Of a stretch of 64,000 nucleotides of DNA, positions 1-9,218 are shown piece by piece; the first letter of the stretch is position 1; each line of letters starts with the position of its first letter. The DNA is taken from NCBI RefSeq assembly GCF_030253575.1, contig NC_080557.1, positions 47,272,501 to 47,336,500 on the forward strand, given 5' to 3'. Source of the stretch: Rhododendron vialii (Eukaryota > Streptophyta > Magnoliopsida > Ericales > Ericaceae). The translations under genes and the position numbers were made by a program. The notes under the pieces are model-generated. The model was not told the origin of the DNA, searched no databases, and saw nothing but the letters and a program-made list of their open reading frames with translations.

Positions 1-2010
1 GTAAAAGGCCTCAAATAGATCATCAAGGGGACACAGGACACTACACATATATAGAAGACAAGAACCTCAAACACAAAAGGCCTAAAGCACAAAAAGACAA
101 CTAAACCAAATATAGAGGGAATCCACAAAGTCTAGAAAAGAATCTATACGTGCCACTAAAGACAACCAACCATACAAACGGGTAAGGCATGACTTTTTAA
201 ATGGGAAGCCACCTACTCCACACACTGAAAGGATCTTTGAATCCTCTCCAACCAAATCACCCACACGAGGGCACAAGCCTTGCTTCTCCATTTCCCTAAC
301 TCAGCACCCCTCCAACTAGGCCAAAACAATGGCCACATCCCTATCAAATACCTAAGAATTCCAAGAAAGCAAAGAGCAAACCCAAAATTCCTAGGCAATC
401 GCTTACACTGATCCTTTGTCGTCTCTGCACATGCAACACCAACTAACCATGACGTTTTGTATCCTAATGAGGTTGCTAACGACAAGATCTTCCATGAGCC
501 ATTGTCCATGTGGAAGACACCACCTTATAAGTGGCAATGTTCTAAATGGCGCTTGGCGCTAGTAGGGCGGAGACCCACCTCCAAGTGCCAAGCCACCTAG
601 GCGGCGCCAAGCAATTCGGCGTTTTTTTTTTTTTAAAACAAACCATTATCCAATCAAACTATATTCCATGTATCCATAATGCAAGTTCAAAGTTCTACAC
701 AACAGTCATGGAAGAAATAGAATCAACTGGCCAAGTTGAGAAATTTGTAGAAAAACCCAAAATATTCGTGGGAAACAAGATAAATGTTGGGAATATTTAC
801 TAGCTGGACCCATTTATTCTTTACGATGGGAACAGGAGGTATTCCCATGAATCCCATGATTCCCATCTGTTCTTGGGTAACCAAAAAAAAAACAGACGAG
901 AGAGAGAGAAACAAGGTCGTGGACCCATCTGGTCCTGGAAGATCGAAAAGAAAAAAAAAAACGGACGAGAGAGAGAAACAGGACGATCGAGAGAGACACA
1001 CACACACATACCGGCGAGTCGGCGACCACCGACCGACGCCGACGATGGAAGATCGACGATCAGATGATGGAACGAGTTACCTGGAGTTTGATCCGACTAG
1101 CTAGGGCAACTGGAATGAGCTGTGAGTGGGTGTGGGATGAAAACGTAATATGTAATTGTGTGTGTATGTATGTATGTGTGTGTGTGATTTTGTCAAAATT
1201 ACATAAGAAGCCCTTTTAGTTTTATTCTATACATTTAAGGCCGCCCAAGGCCTCCAAACACGCCAAGGTCCGCCAAGCCCTCCAATCCCGCCAAGCCCGC
1301 CTAGGCGGCCACCAAACACCGCCAAACCTCCTTGGGGGCCAAATCAAATGCCAAGGGGTATTGGCGTGGCGGCGGGGTACCTCCAAGCGCCTCGGCGGCC
1401 GCCATTTAGAACACTGATAAGGGGTACCACCTATGAAATGCTTTGGCAGCTTTGCCAAGGGAATCTCACTCCAGGAATCCCCAAAAGAAAGAGGATGTAT
1501 CAAAACTCCACCTCTTCCAACATAAACCATCCTAAACCCACCCCAACCCGCTCAAGCCATACAGCAAAAGAAGCAAACCAAACAACTGAGCAAACGCCCC
1601 ATCCTAAAAAGGCCTATGAAGGATAATATTCCATGACACACTTCATGTGTCATTCCATGCACTTAGCCACTGACACCTCCCATCCTGCGAAAGGCCGAAA
1701 GATGGCCACAACCACAAATGCTCTACTGAGTGTCAGCTCACTACACAACTTATGCTGCCAAAACCTACCCCTACCCCTTCTTCCGACTGGATAGTTCAAA
1801 AAACTTGGGAAAATTGCCAAACAAGCCAAATACCCTTTCGCAGTCCCTTTCCATGGGAGCAATTACTTTTGCAGTCACCTAACCACCTCAAATCGCCACA
1901 TACTTCAACACGATCACTCTCCTCCAGAAGTTTTCTCTCCCGACCAAACCTCCACAAAAATAACTTTGCAATCATCGTCGTAAAACTTAGCTTTAGGTAG
2001 GGGATAGAGT
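1..2010 (-). mobile_element. Degraded L1-type LINE, 3' part of ORF2
   Basis: Minus-strand reading in several frames gives the C-terminal half of a plant L1 ORF2. Near 1990-1940 it shows a motif like LFLWRFGRER, near 1780-1740 GRGRFWQHKLC, and near 410-370 ALVWVIWLER. These match the post-reverse-transcriptase and zinc-binding (zf-RVT) parts of plant LINEs. Frames change and stops interrupt, so it is a relic. It runs off the left edge, so its 3' tail is not seen. A MITE at 535-1416 has split it. It probably lies inside an SmD1 intron in the same orientation as that gene. Confidence 0.7.
535..1416. mobile_element. hAT-type non-autonomous element (MITE) nested in the LINE
   Basis: The ends are inverted copies: CAATGTTCTAAATGGCG at the left and the reverse complement of CAGTGTTCTAAATGGCG at the right. 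Directly outside are near-identical 8-bp repeats, ATAAGTGG (527-534) and ATAAGGGG (1417-1424), the target-site length of hAT elements. Both subterminal regions are packed with short GCCAAG, CGCC and GGCGG motifs, as expected of hAT transposase binding sites. The 882-bp interior shows no transposase. The flanking sequence on both sides belongs to the same LINE relic, so this insertion is the younger one. Confidence 0.85.
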
Positions 2011-2731
2011 TTCTTCCACTACTTGTTCTCTTTATCATATTAAAGAGAGAAAACATGATCAATAAACAAATAGTAGAGAAAGTTAACAACCTACCCAATA
2101 CTTTGTGTTGACAGATTAAATGAAAAAGATCAGATCGGCACTAAAACTTTCCAAATAGATTCTGAAGAAGGTCCAAGTCCTACTCCTAAGCTCAGGACTT
2201 CTGATTGGTTAATTGGATGGGACTCCAAAGAAACTTGGTGAGCAATGTCAGAAGCATGTGAAAGGCTTAACCTCAAATCCTGGCTTAACATTTCCAAGTA
2301 ACCTAGGCTCCAGGTTTAACCAAATAATATAGTTTTTCTGAAATTTCTAACACAGCGCATTTAGAAGCTCAGAAGTTGAACAAACATAAACACGAGCATC
2401 CAGCTGGTTAACCCAAAACATAAGTTAGCCCATGAGCTTGTGCCTGCAGGACGTGTGTTCACCAATCGAAATATCCGGGAAGAAACAAGAACAAAACAAA
2501 GCCTAAAAGCACCGGAAGCAAATAGCCAAATAAAAGAAACAACAGAGAACAATGTTTCCCATTGCTTAAAATTCAAACACAAAGACTCCGATCAACAGTT
2601 CCTCATAAAGCAACTCCACATAAACCACTGTGAATTTCAATTCTTCTTTTCTTGAAAAACCAAACAACACAGGGTCCGATTTATTCTCCCCACACAGACA
2701 AAAAATGGACATTCACAGAGATATATACATT

Positions 2732-2799
<68 letters not shown>

Positions 2800-2804
2800 G
2801 GTAC
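2011..2804. other. Presumed SmD1 intron sequence
   Basis: I looked here on the minus strand for the remaining SmD1 exons (the Sm2 motif and the GR-rich tail) and found none. The stretch holds no recognisable gene; it ends in an AT then GA microsatellite next to the SmD1 exon 2 donor. Confidence 0.4.
2732..2797. repeat. (AT)n-(GA)n compound microsatellite
   Basis: About 24 bases of AT repeat run directly into about 42 bases of GA repeat. On the minus strand this is a CT tract that begins about 7 bases inside the SmD1 intron, just after the exon 2 donor. Confidence 0.95.
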
Positions 2805-3014
2805 CTGTGATGGTGCCGTGAACAACGGTTCCGTTCTTGAGCTCAATCGACACGGTCTCGTTGTTCAACTTCATCAAAAACCTGCTCAGATAGAAAGGGG
2901 GGGAAAACAGGTCAATAATTAAAACAAGAAACAAGAAAATAGTACCAATAAAAAGGTGCTATTACAAAGACAAAAAAAGAAAGAAAGAAAAAGGATCTAC
3001 CTAACGAGCTTCAT
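2805..3014 (-). CDS. SMD1: Small nuclear ribonucleoprotein SmD1, first two exons (partial)
   Basis: SmD1 is a core subunit of the heptameric Sm ring on U1, U2, U4 and U5 snRNAs and acts in pre-mRNA splicing in the nucleus. Exon 1 (3014-3001) gives the start MKLVR and exon 2 (2881-2805) continues [17 protein letters not shown] to HGTITG, the Sm1 motif that is almost invariant in eukaryotes. Both splice sites fit: AG|GTAG donor, CAG acceptor, and a G|GTACCC donor after the first base of the next glycine codon. About 30 of some 115 residues are present. The rest is not found down to position 1, so it either lies beyond the left edge after an intron longer than 2.8 kb, or this is a 5' gene fragment. 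The first reading is favoured because both exons are undamaged. Confidence 0.85.
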
Positions 3015-3427
3015 TGTTGGGAGCGAGGAAGAAGAAGAAGAGCGATGATGATGATGCCTAGGGTTTTGTTGCACAAAGCAAACCGCCACAGTCGCCGGTG
3101 AAGACAGGGGTTTAGGGCACGGATATGGAGTTGCTCGCTCTATATCCGAATAGCTAGACACGGCGTCGTACGATATGTAGGTCGATGAAATTCACCGACT
3201 GGGCTCGGTGGACCGATGGCCTTTTCGGCCCAATACATGTCAAGTGGGCAAGGCCAGCTTCCTTTTATTTTAGCTCACCCAACTCTCTATTTTAGATAAG
3301 CAAATCTTTTAGGGTAGGTTTGGTACGATAGAATGGATTTGATAATTGAATGGAATTGAGGTTGGAATGATATTGAATGAAATGAGATTTACAAAACAAA
3401 TAGTATATTTTTTTGGTAATGAAGGAC
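3015..3427 (-). promoter_or_regulatory. SmD1 leader and upstream region
   Basis: The about 130 bases before the SmD1 ATG are rich in CTTCTTC and ATCATC runs and contain AACCCTAG, a telo-box-like motif (AACCCTA) common in leaders of plant housekeeping genes. No clear TATA box was identified. Beyond 3200 the sequence becomes AT-rich with no recognisable feature. Confidence 0.35.
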
Positions 3428-4192
3428 TAAGGGTACGTTCCAGAACTAAAATAAGAATTTATTTTTTGTCTAATAAGAAGCTTTATTCCGGAAAATAAGA
3501 AGGTTGGTACTTATTTTGAAAGAATTTATATAGGTACCGATCGGTCGGGGAGGGAAATCGTACCGACGGCCGCGCCGGGCCGTCTCCGGCCACCAGACGG
3601 CCGATCCGAGCCGTCCAAAAATTCTAAAAAAAAAAAGGAGGGGGCCTTGGCAGGAATCAACGGCATATGAGGTGTGTAAGGTGCTTGATCCAAGCACCCC
3701 CTTTTCGTGTGAAATCATATACACGAAAAAGGGGTGCTCGGATCAAGCACCCTACACACCTCGGATGCCGTTGATTCCCGCGCTAGCCCCCTCGGTTTTT
3801 TGTTTTAGAATTTTTGGACAGCTCGGATCGGCCGTCCGGTGGCCGGAGACAGCCCAGCGTGGCCGTCAGTACGATTTCCCTCCGCCGGCGCCCATTCTCA
3901 AAGCAATAGTCTTATTTTTTGTATAAGGCAACTTCAAGCTTAAAAATCATGTGTTTACGCAAATAATTTTCTTATCACTATGGATCTTGTTTGATAGATC
4001 TCATTGAGATCTTTAACACGGTGCAAAAAAAATTGAATTTTTTTTTTCATTTACATTATTTTTGAGTTTGAAAATGTGGAAGAAACTTTTTTTTTGGGTT
4101 TTGTGGAATAACCCTTCTTATTTTTTAATGAAAAGTTCCAAAATAAGTACTTACTCATTTTTTAAGAAGGTTTCCGAAATGGAGCCTAAAAA
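3428..4192. mobile_element. Foldback element with long hairpin arms
   Basis: Two inverted arms of about 163 bases (about 3548-3710 and 3721-3885) face each other across a 10-base loop. They match over most of their length; each carries a GC-rich block with GGCCGTC and CCGGCCACC motifs and a block reading GGTGTGTA. The outer flanks are AT-rich and weakly inverted (TACGTTCCAGAA against the complement of TTCCGAAATGGA), suggesting the element runs from about 3428 to 4192. No transposase is seen and no convincing target-site duplication was found, so the family is uncertain; Mutator-like foldbacks are one option. Confidence 0.7.
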
Positions 4193-4239
4193 GTCTGGGG
4201 TATTTAATCTTTACAGAGTTTGCATTTAATTGAAATAAC

Positions 4240-4450
4240 AACAAAGACGGAATAACAGTAAAAGATAGAAAACCCAGTGAATAGGTCAGTGCACTCCTTG
4301 CTAGCAAAGTCAGCACAACAATTCACCTCCCGATACTCATGCTTGAGGTTTGTCACCATGATTCCCTCCATTAGAAACCTGCAATCAACGATCAAATTGC
4401 TCAAAGGATGAGCCGGTGACTGATTTTGGTTTTGAAAATGAGATCGATCA
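4240..4450 (-). mobile_element. LINE RNase H domain fragment
   Basis: The minus strand encodes a piece resembling the C-terminal part of the plant retroelement RNase H domain (RVT_3 type): HPLSNLIVDCRFLM, then HEYREVNCCADFASKE. Compare the family pattern DCR..L and H.yREgN.cAD.LAk. No reverse transcriptase is attached. The fragment is short and could come from the same LINE family as the relic at the left edge or from a different copy. Confidence 0.5.
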
Positions 4451-4470
4451 CTGCAATAGCACCGGCACAA

Positions 4471-5040
4471 ATAACAATATTGGAATAATGATGATCATTT
4501 GCAAGTTTTGAGGCCATCCCTTAAGACCCACAGATCCGCTGCCAAAAAATATATGGAGATTTACAAACGAATCTCTAAATTAAAGATCCAATGTAGGAGT
4601 AGAATTTATGATCGGTTCGGTAGGTGTAGCAAGCCTGCAAAAATAAATTCAGCTTCCCGAGACTAGCTCGAGGCTTGGCTCACTCGACTCATTCAGCAAT
4701 CGAGCCGAGCTCAAGTCGTAGACTCGTATAATATACAAGCTCGGTTCGGTTCGATTTTCGGTCTGTTTTTTTTCGATTCTGATTGGTTTCAATTCTGGAA
4801 CAAGAAAAAATTTACTAACTTTCAGTTGGGTCTCAGGTAGTTGGAATTTTAATTGAACCGAATCGAATTAAATGGACCAACTAGGACCGAACCGAACCTT
4901 ACCGAACCTTCTATATAAACCGAATAAAATGAGGATTTTTATGTATTTTACGTTAATCTTCATCAACTTCTTATTAATCTCGGCCGTCCATCTCTCCTAA
5001 ACCACAAACCCTCACTCCCTCTCAAGCTCTCATCTCTCAT
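4471..5040. other. Intergenic, low-complexity GAGCC/GGTTCGGTTCG-type repeats
   Basis: Between about 4670 and 4910 there are many short iterations of CGAGCCGAGCTC-like and CGGTTCGGTTCG-like words on both strands. Similar words recur at about 37640-37750, so this looks like a dispersed repeat family. No gene was recognised. Confidence 0.4.
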
Positions 5041-5126
5041 TTCAAACAGTTAAAAGGGCAAGTTCAAGAAACTCTCTCCGCCAGAACCTCCTCGACGACG
5101 CCGGCGTTGCGCTCATTTCTCAGTGG

Positions 5127-5919
5127 GATGAAATCTCTGGCCTTGAGGTATTCAATCTCAAAACCCTAAGTTTTGGTTTCAGATTGTTGGTGTTCTGGGT
5201 TTCATGTTTGGTTGGCGATATAATACGGTTTATTTCTGTTAATTTAGCACAGTAGTTAGGGTTTACTCTTCTCCATGAAACCCCCATCAAAGCCAGTTAG
5301 GGTTCATTTATTCTAGTGTTTGCGCTTTTCCCAACTTGCAATACTCTGTTATTATTTGATTTTGGTTTTCATTTGTTTTAGATGGATGATATTGATCATG
5401 ATGACATTATGGATGAAGCTGTTGAGTTTGATTTTCCTGAACATTCTGAAAATGCAAATAACGATCAAGTGCCTGAAAATAAAAGGAGTGAGTCTAAAAG
5501 GTGGTGATGGTCTTGTAAGTAATCAGAGGTCTCCTTGCTGGAAGCATTTTAAAATTCTTACACCAAAAGGTCATTCGAAACCTAGGGTTGCATACAGTTG
5601 TTGTGGGAAGTCTTATGCACGTCATTTGGGGAACAATGGTACAAAATCCATGACTCATCATCTAGCGTATCAGTGTACCAAATATCCCACGAGCAAGAAA
5701 TTTATGTGTTCTATGCAAAAAATCCTTGGTTTTCAAAAAGTAAAGGAACACAATGGTGAAACAAGTGCAAAACTTGTGCTTGTGACCTTTAGTGTTGACG
5801 CATGTAAACAGGCACTAGAGGAGATGTTAATAATTGATGTGTTGCCATTTTCATTTGTTGAGGGTGAAGGATTCCAACACTTTATATGCGTCTTTCAACC
5901 AAAGCAGGTAAAGCCTTAA
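5127..5919 (+). pseudogene. N-terminal hAT transposase fragment (BED zinc finger)
   Basis: The plus strand from about 5530 encodes a BED-type finger and the segment after it, as in RICESLEEPER/DAYSLEEPER hAT transposases: CWKHFKILTPKG, then CGKSYARHL, GTKSMTHHL and QC (zinc ligands C..C..H..C), followed by MLIIDVLPFSFVEGEGF. The usual acidic N-terminus starts at the ATG at 5382 but ends in a stop at about 5508, one frame away from the finger, so one frameshift separates them. The catalytic core and the dimerisation domain are absent. A host-like leader precedes it, with a plausible donor at 5147 and an acceptor at 5381. If that intron is spliced, a short ATG-led exon (5127-5146) enters the finger frame directly. 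It is either a decayed element or a captured fragment. Confidence 0.7.
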
Positions 5920-6418
5920 AAAAGCCAAGGTACTCAAAAAGCCAAAGTACGGTTTATGATTTTGGTAGCATTGAGCTTGATTTGGCTATTGACTATTTCT
6001 ACAAAAAGCTACTGCGACCCTAATTCGTTTCAATTCTGAAATAAATTAGAATATTGAGGAGCATGCACTTTGTTTTCTTTTCTATTTTCACCTGGAAGAA
6101 GTTCTCATTTTTTACCTCCCTCCCCTCCCCCCCCCCACACCCCCCCCCCCCCGCCCCCCCGCCCGGGCTCAAATGGTTAAGTTTCATTGGAGAAATCAAT
6201 TACTTAATTCATCTGCAAGGTTCTAATTATTTAATCATCTTGCTTGTATCAATACTCATATATTCTGTACCTGTAATTAGCTTTTACCAGCCCCAATTAA
6301 AATTCATCTGAATACGTCCTTCTCCAGACCTATAAGTTTTGAAATTTTAGTTCCTTTTGTGCATACTGAGTTGCTAACTGTTCTGCCACCATATTCGAGC
6401 AGTTTTGCTTAGGATAAT
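5920..6418. other. Spacer with poly-C tract, upstream of the bHLH gene
   Basis: The first 100 bases may be a further, frame-broken bit of the hAT gene. From about 6118 to 6172 lies a nearly pure C tract. The remainder is AT-rich and would hold the bHLH leader; a plausible acceptor (TTGCTTAG) ends just before the chosen ATG, so a leader intron is likely. Confidence 0.45.
6118..6172. repeat. Poly-C tract, G-quadruplex/i-motif candidate
   Basis: Several runs of 4 to 14 cytosines are separated by one or two other bases. On the minus strand this gives many G-runs able to form intramolecular G-quadruplexes. Confidence 0.85.
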
Positions 6419-8433
6419 ATGGAAGGAAAATACGGTCACGAGAACCCTCTGCAGTTGATGTCATCTGCTTTTGGTGGGACTTCCAATGATGCCTCTGATT
6501 CGTACCAAGGCAATCCAAACCATAAGTATGTCACAGCAGATGGAAAAAATCACATTCCTCCTGTTCCTTTTCCCCTATCTCAGTGGATACACTGCCAGGA
6601 AACATCTCCTGGTTCCATCGAGTTTATTACAGAAAGGAGTGTCGCCGAAATCTCAAGGGAGATGTCATACCATAATGCAATAGTGCCATTTGGTGGCATG
6701 GATGTTTGGAAGGTAGAGTAGTACTATTAGATACTAGTGATTGTATATTCGTATACTTGAAGCTTTTCTGATGTTGTATACCTGCCTGAATAACTTTGGA
6801 ATTAAATACTGAAGGTTGGAGGTAATGCTGTTCTTCAAGAGGTAAAAAATGCGAGGTCTCAAAATTGGCCACCAATGAACACCTTCACAGATGCTGAATA
6901 TCAGCTCCATGCTCAGGTCAAGTTTCTTATCTTTTCTAGGCCTTGAGCTGAAATGGGATTTTACGTAGAGTTCCTTGTCTCCAAAAAATCAGTTGAAGAT
7001 AGAAAAGTTCCATGATGCTCAATTGAAACAGTATTTTCCAATCCCTTCATTTTTCTCAGGGACAAGAATCAAATGAACTTCATTCAAGAGCCTCAGTTGC
7101 AGCTCCAGCTTTCTTAGCCAAACCACATAACCATGCATCTAGACGAAGAGCCTCTGTCACTGCCACTGCCACTGATCGTGTAAGTAAACTCCTTTAACAA
7201 ATGGTACTAGCTACAAGGACACTTTACCAGTTTACCCTATAAAAGTTTCCAAATCCGGGGTCTCAGGTGCTGAATTGTTTCAATATCCTTTCTTCTAAAT
7301 GAAGGGATCCGCTTACTTTGAATGCTGTAGAACAATGAGTTCATTAAACTTCGACCTGGGGGCATCATTTGTTCAGTTTCCCTGACAAGCCAGCTTTCCT
7401 TCAGGCTCGCAGAATGAGGATTACTGAGAGACACCACGCCCTGAATGAACTGCTTCCGCGCCACAAAGAGGTGATACATGTGGGTGAGAGTGCATCGAGG
7501 AAAGCATGCATCTGAACACGCATCTTAGTATCTTACTGATAAAATTTGTCGTGAACAACAGATAAAAGCTGTAAAAAAAATTCAACTGCTTTGTTCAATG
7601 AAAGGAAACAAATTGTGTTTTGTTACTTTTTCCATGGAAGTTAGGGGTCAAGGATAGCTGCATTTCTCCAAGAGCATGAACCCACTTATCTGCAGCAACT
7701 CACATTAGCAAACAAATTATCTGCAATATTAACATCATCCATTTCTTGCAGATAGTGGCTTATATTTCTTTAAAACATGTGACGTTATAGTTGCCAGACT
7801 TCATGTCATTGATCGGCCTGATTAATGTGATATATTTCCTGTGGTTTTACAGGGTAGTAAAGCATCTCAACTTGATGATATAACCGACTATATCAAGTAT
7901 TTACAGCTTCAAATCAAGGTATGCTTTGATTACAATGTGGTTGCTTACCACCATCTCAAGGTATTTTAAAATGCTGGGTCAATTGATATTTTACGATAGT
8001 TCCTCAGTAGTTATATCTAGCATGCATCAAAATTTTCTTCCTTGCAACACACTAGATCGATCATTAAAAGAAGTTAGTTCTTCAGGATTTAAGTCAAAGC
8101 AGATTGGGAGGTGAACCAACCACTGATCCTTTTGTTTTCCTGGAGGTAACTACTTATAATCGCAAACTCATATGAGATTGTTCCGTGCAATCATCTCTGA
8201 TAGCTCTTTTTCTATTTTCATATCTTCTTCGATCTCTGTCATCAAAATCTTCCTATGATTTACAGGGATATGGCCATTACATCCTCCATGAACAGATGTT
8301 GAACGAACCACTGGAAGAGATGATGGGGAAGTTACTAGAGGTGAATCCATCAGCAGCATCCCAGCTATTGGAGAGCAGAGGCCTGGTTATAATGCCAACA
8401 AATTTGGTTGAAGGACTTCATCAAGCGATGTAA
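6419..8433 (+). CDS. Atypical bHLH transcription factor
   Basis: Seven exons (6419-6712, 6815-6916, 7060-7179, 7405-7470, 7853-7918, 8086-8145, 8266-8433), all in phase 0, give 291 residues. The bHLH lies at about residues 162-216: basic region and helix 1 (RARRMRITERHHALNELLP), then helix 2 (LDDITDYIKYLQLQIK). The segment after it (DLSQSRLGG) and a C-terminal block NPSAASQLLESRGL resemble the LRL/UNE12 group of plant bHLH proteins. In that group the basic region carries His5, Glu9 and Arg13; here the positions read roughly Thr, Asp, Arg, so ordinary E-box binding is doubtful. It could act as a partner that modulates other bHLH proteins. The start ATG follows a likely leader intron. It faces the VTT gene tail to tail. 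Confidence 0.85.
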
Positions 8434-9218
8434 ATGCTCAAACATACCAATCCATCAAACTTTAGATGTTAATGATGTTATCGTTTCCGGCTTTCTTCCG
8501 GAGAATTTCATCTGTGAAAAGACATGTTAATTTTGCCAGCAGCTGTGATTTTTTCATGTCAAAGCAATTTTTGGCTTAGAGAATAGAGAGAGAAACTTAT
8601 CCGGAACAAAACATTGTTCTCCATCCTCTATGTGCATGTCTATATTACATTAGATATCAGAGTTAACTGTTGTGTTCCCATCCTCAAAATCTTTGTACAA
8701 ATCAGTTTGTTCTACTGCCCTCCAAAATACCATTTCATTCTCTGCTTTTTCGCATGGCCAAACGAATTTTAAAACCGGAATATGCAGCAGGTTTCACAAG
8801 GGGTTAATGCCTAACTAATTATCCGAATCTTAACAAAGCTTAAAAATGGTCCAAGTCTTCAAATGTTAAAGTCGGCGAACACTTTAAAGATGGTCACATG
8901 CCTGCAATTTTTGAAGTAAAAAGGGAAGAAAGAAGAAAAGGGAGAAAAATGGGTATTATTTCACAATAATTTAACCACCTAAAAATCTAGGAAATATATG
9001 TGAACTGTTCAGTGATGGGCACAAATCCTAACGTATTATTCACTTCAAAATTTGGCCAGTTCGCTGTTAAGTTACATGTAAACTAAACAGCTTGCAATCA
9101 CAATACAGAAGCTCTGTTTTGTACATAAAGCTCAGAGTTCTTTTTTTTTTTTCAGTCTACCATTCTAACAACTACTAAAAAAGAATCGAGGAATTAAAGA
9201 CAAAAGAATTTACACGAA
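8434..9218. other. Convergent intergenic region
   Basis: The 785 bases between the stop codons of the bHLH (+) and VTT (-) genes should contain both 3' UTRs. They are AT-rich; no repeat or gene was recognised. Confidence 0.5.

Noticed and set aside
2630-2934. Open frames through the AT/GA microsatellite on both strands
   Set aside because: They exist only because dinucleotide repeats lack stop codons; the real coding here is the SmD1 exon 2 on the minus strand.
3470-3926. Two 84-residue frames in the foldback arms
   Set aside because: They are the inverted arms translated on opposite strands; no domain and no independent support.
4600-4930. LTR retrotransposon end
   Set aside because: Short GAGCC/GGTTCGG words recur, but no paired terminal repeats, primer site or coding parts were found.
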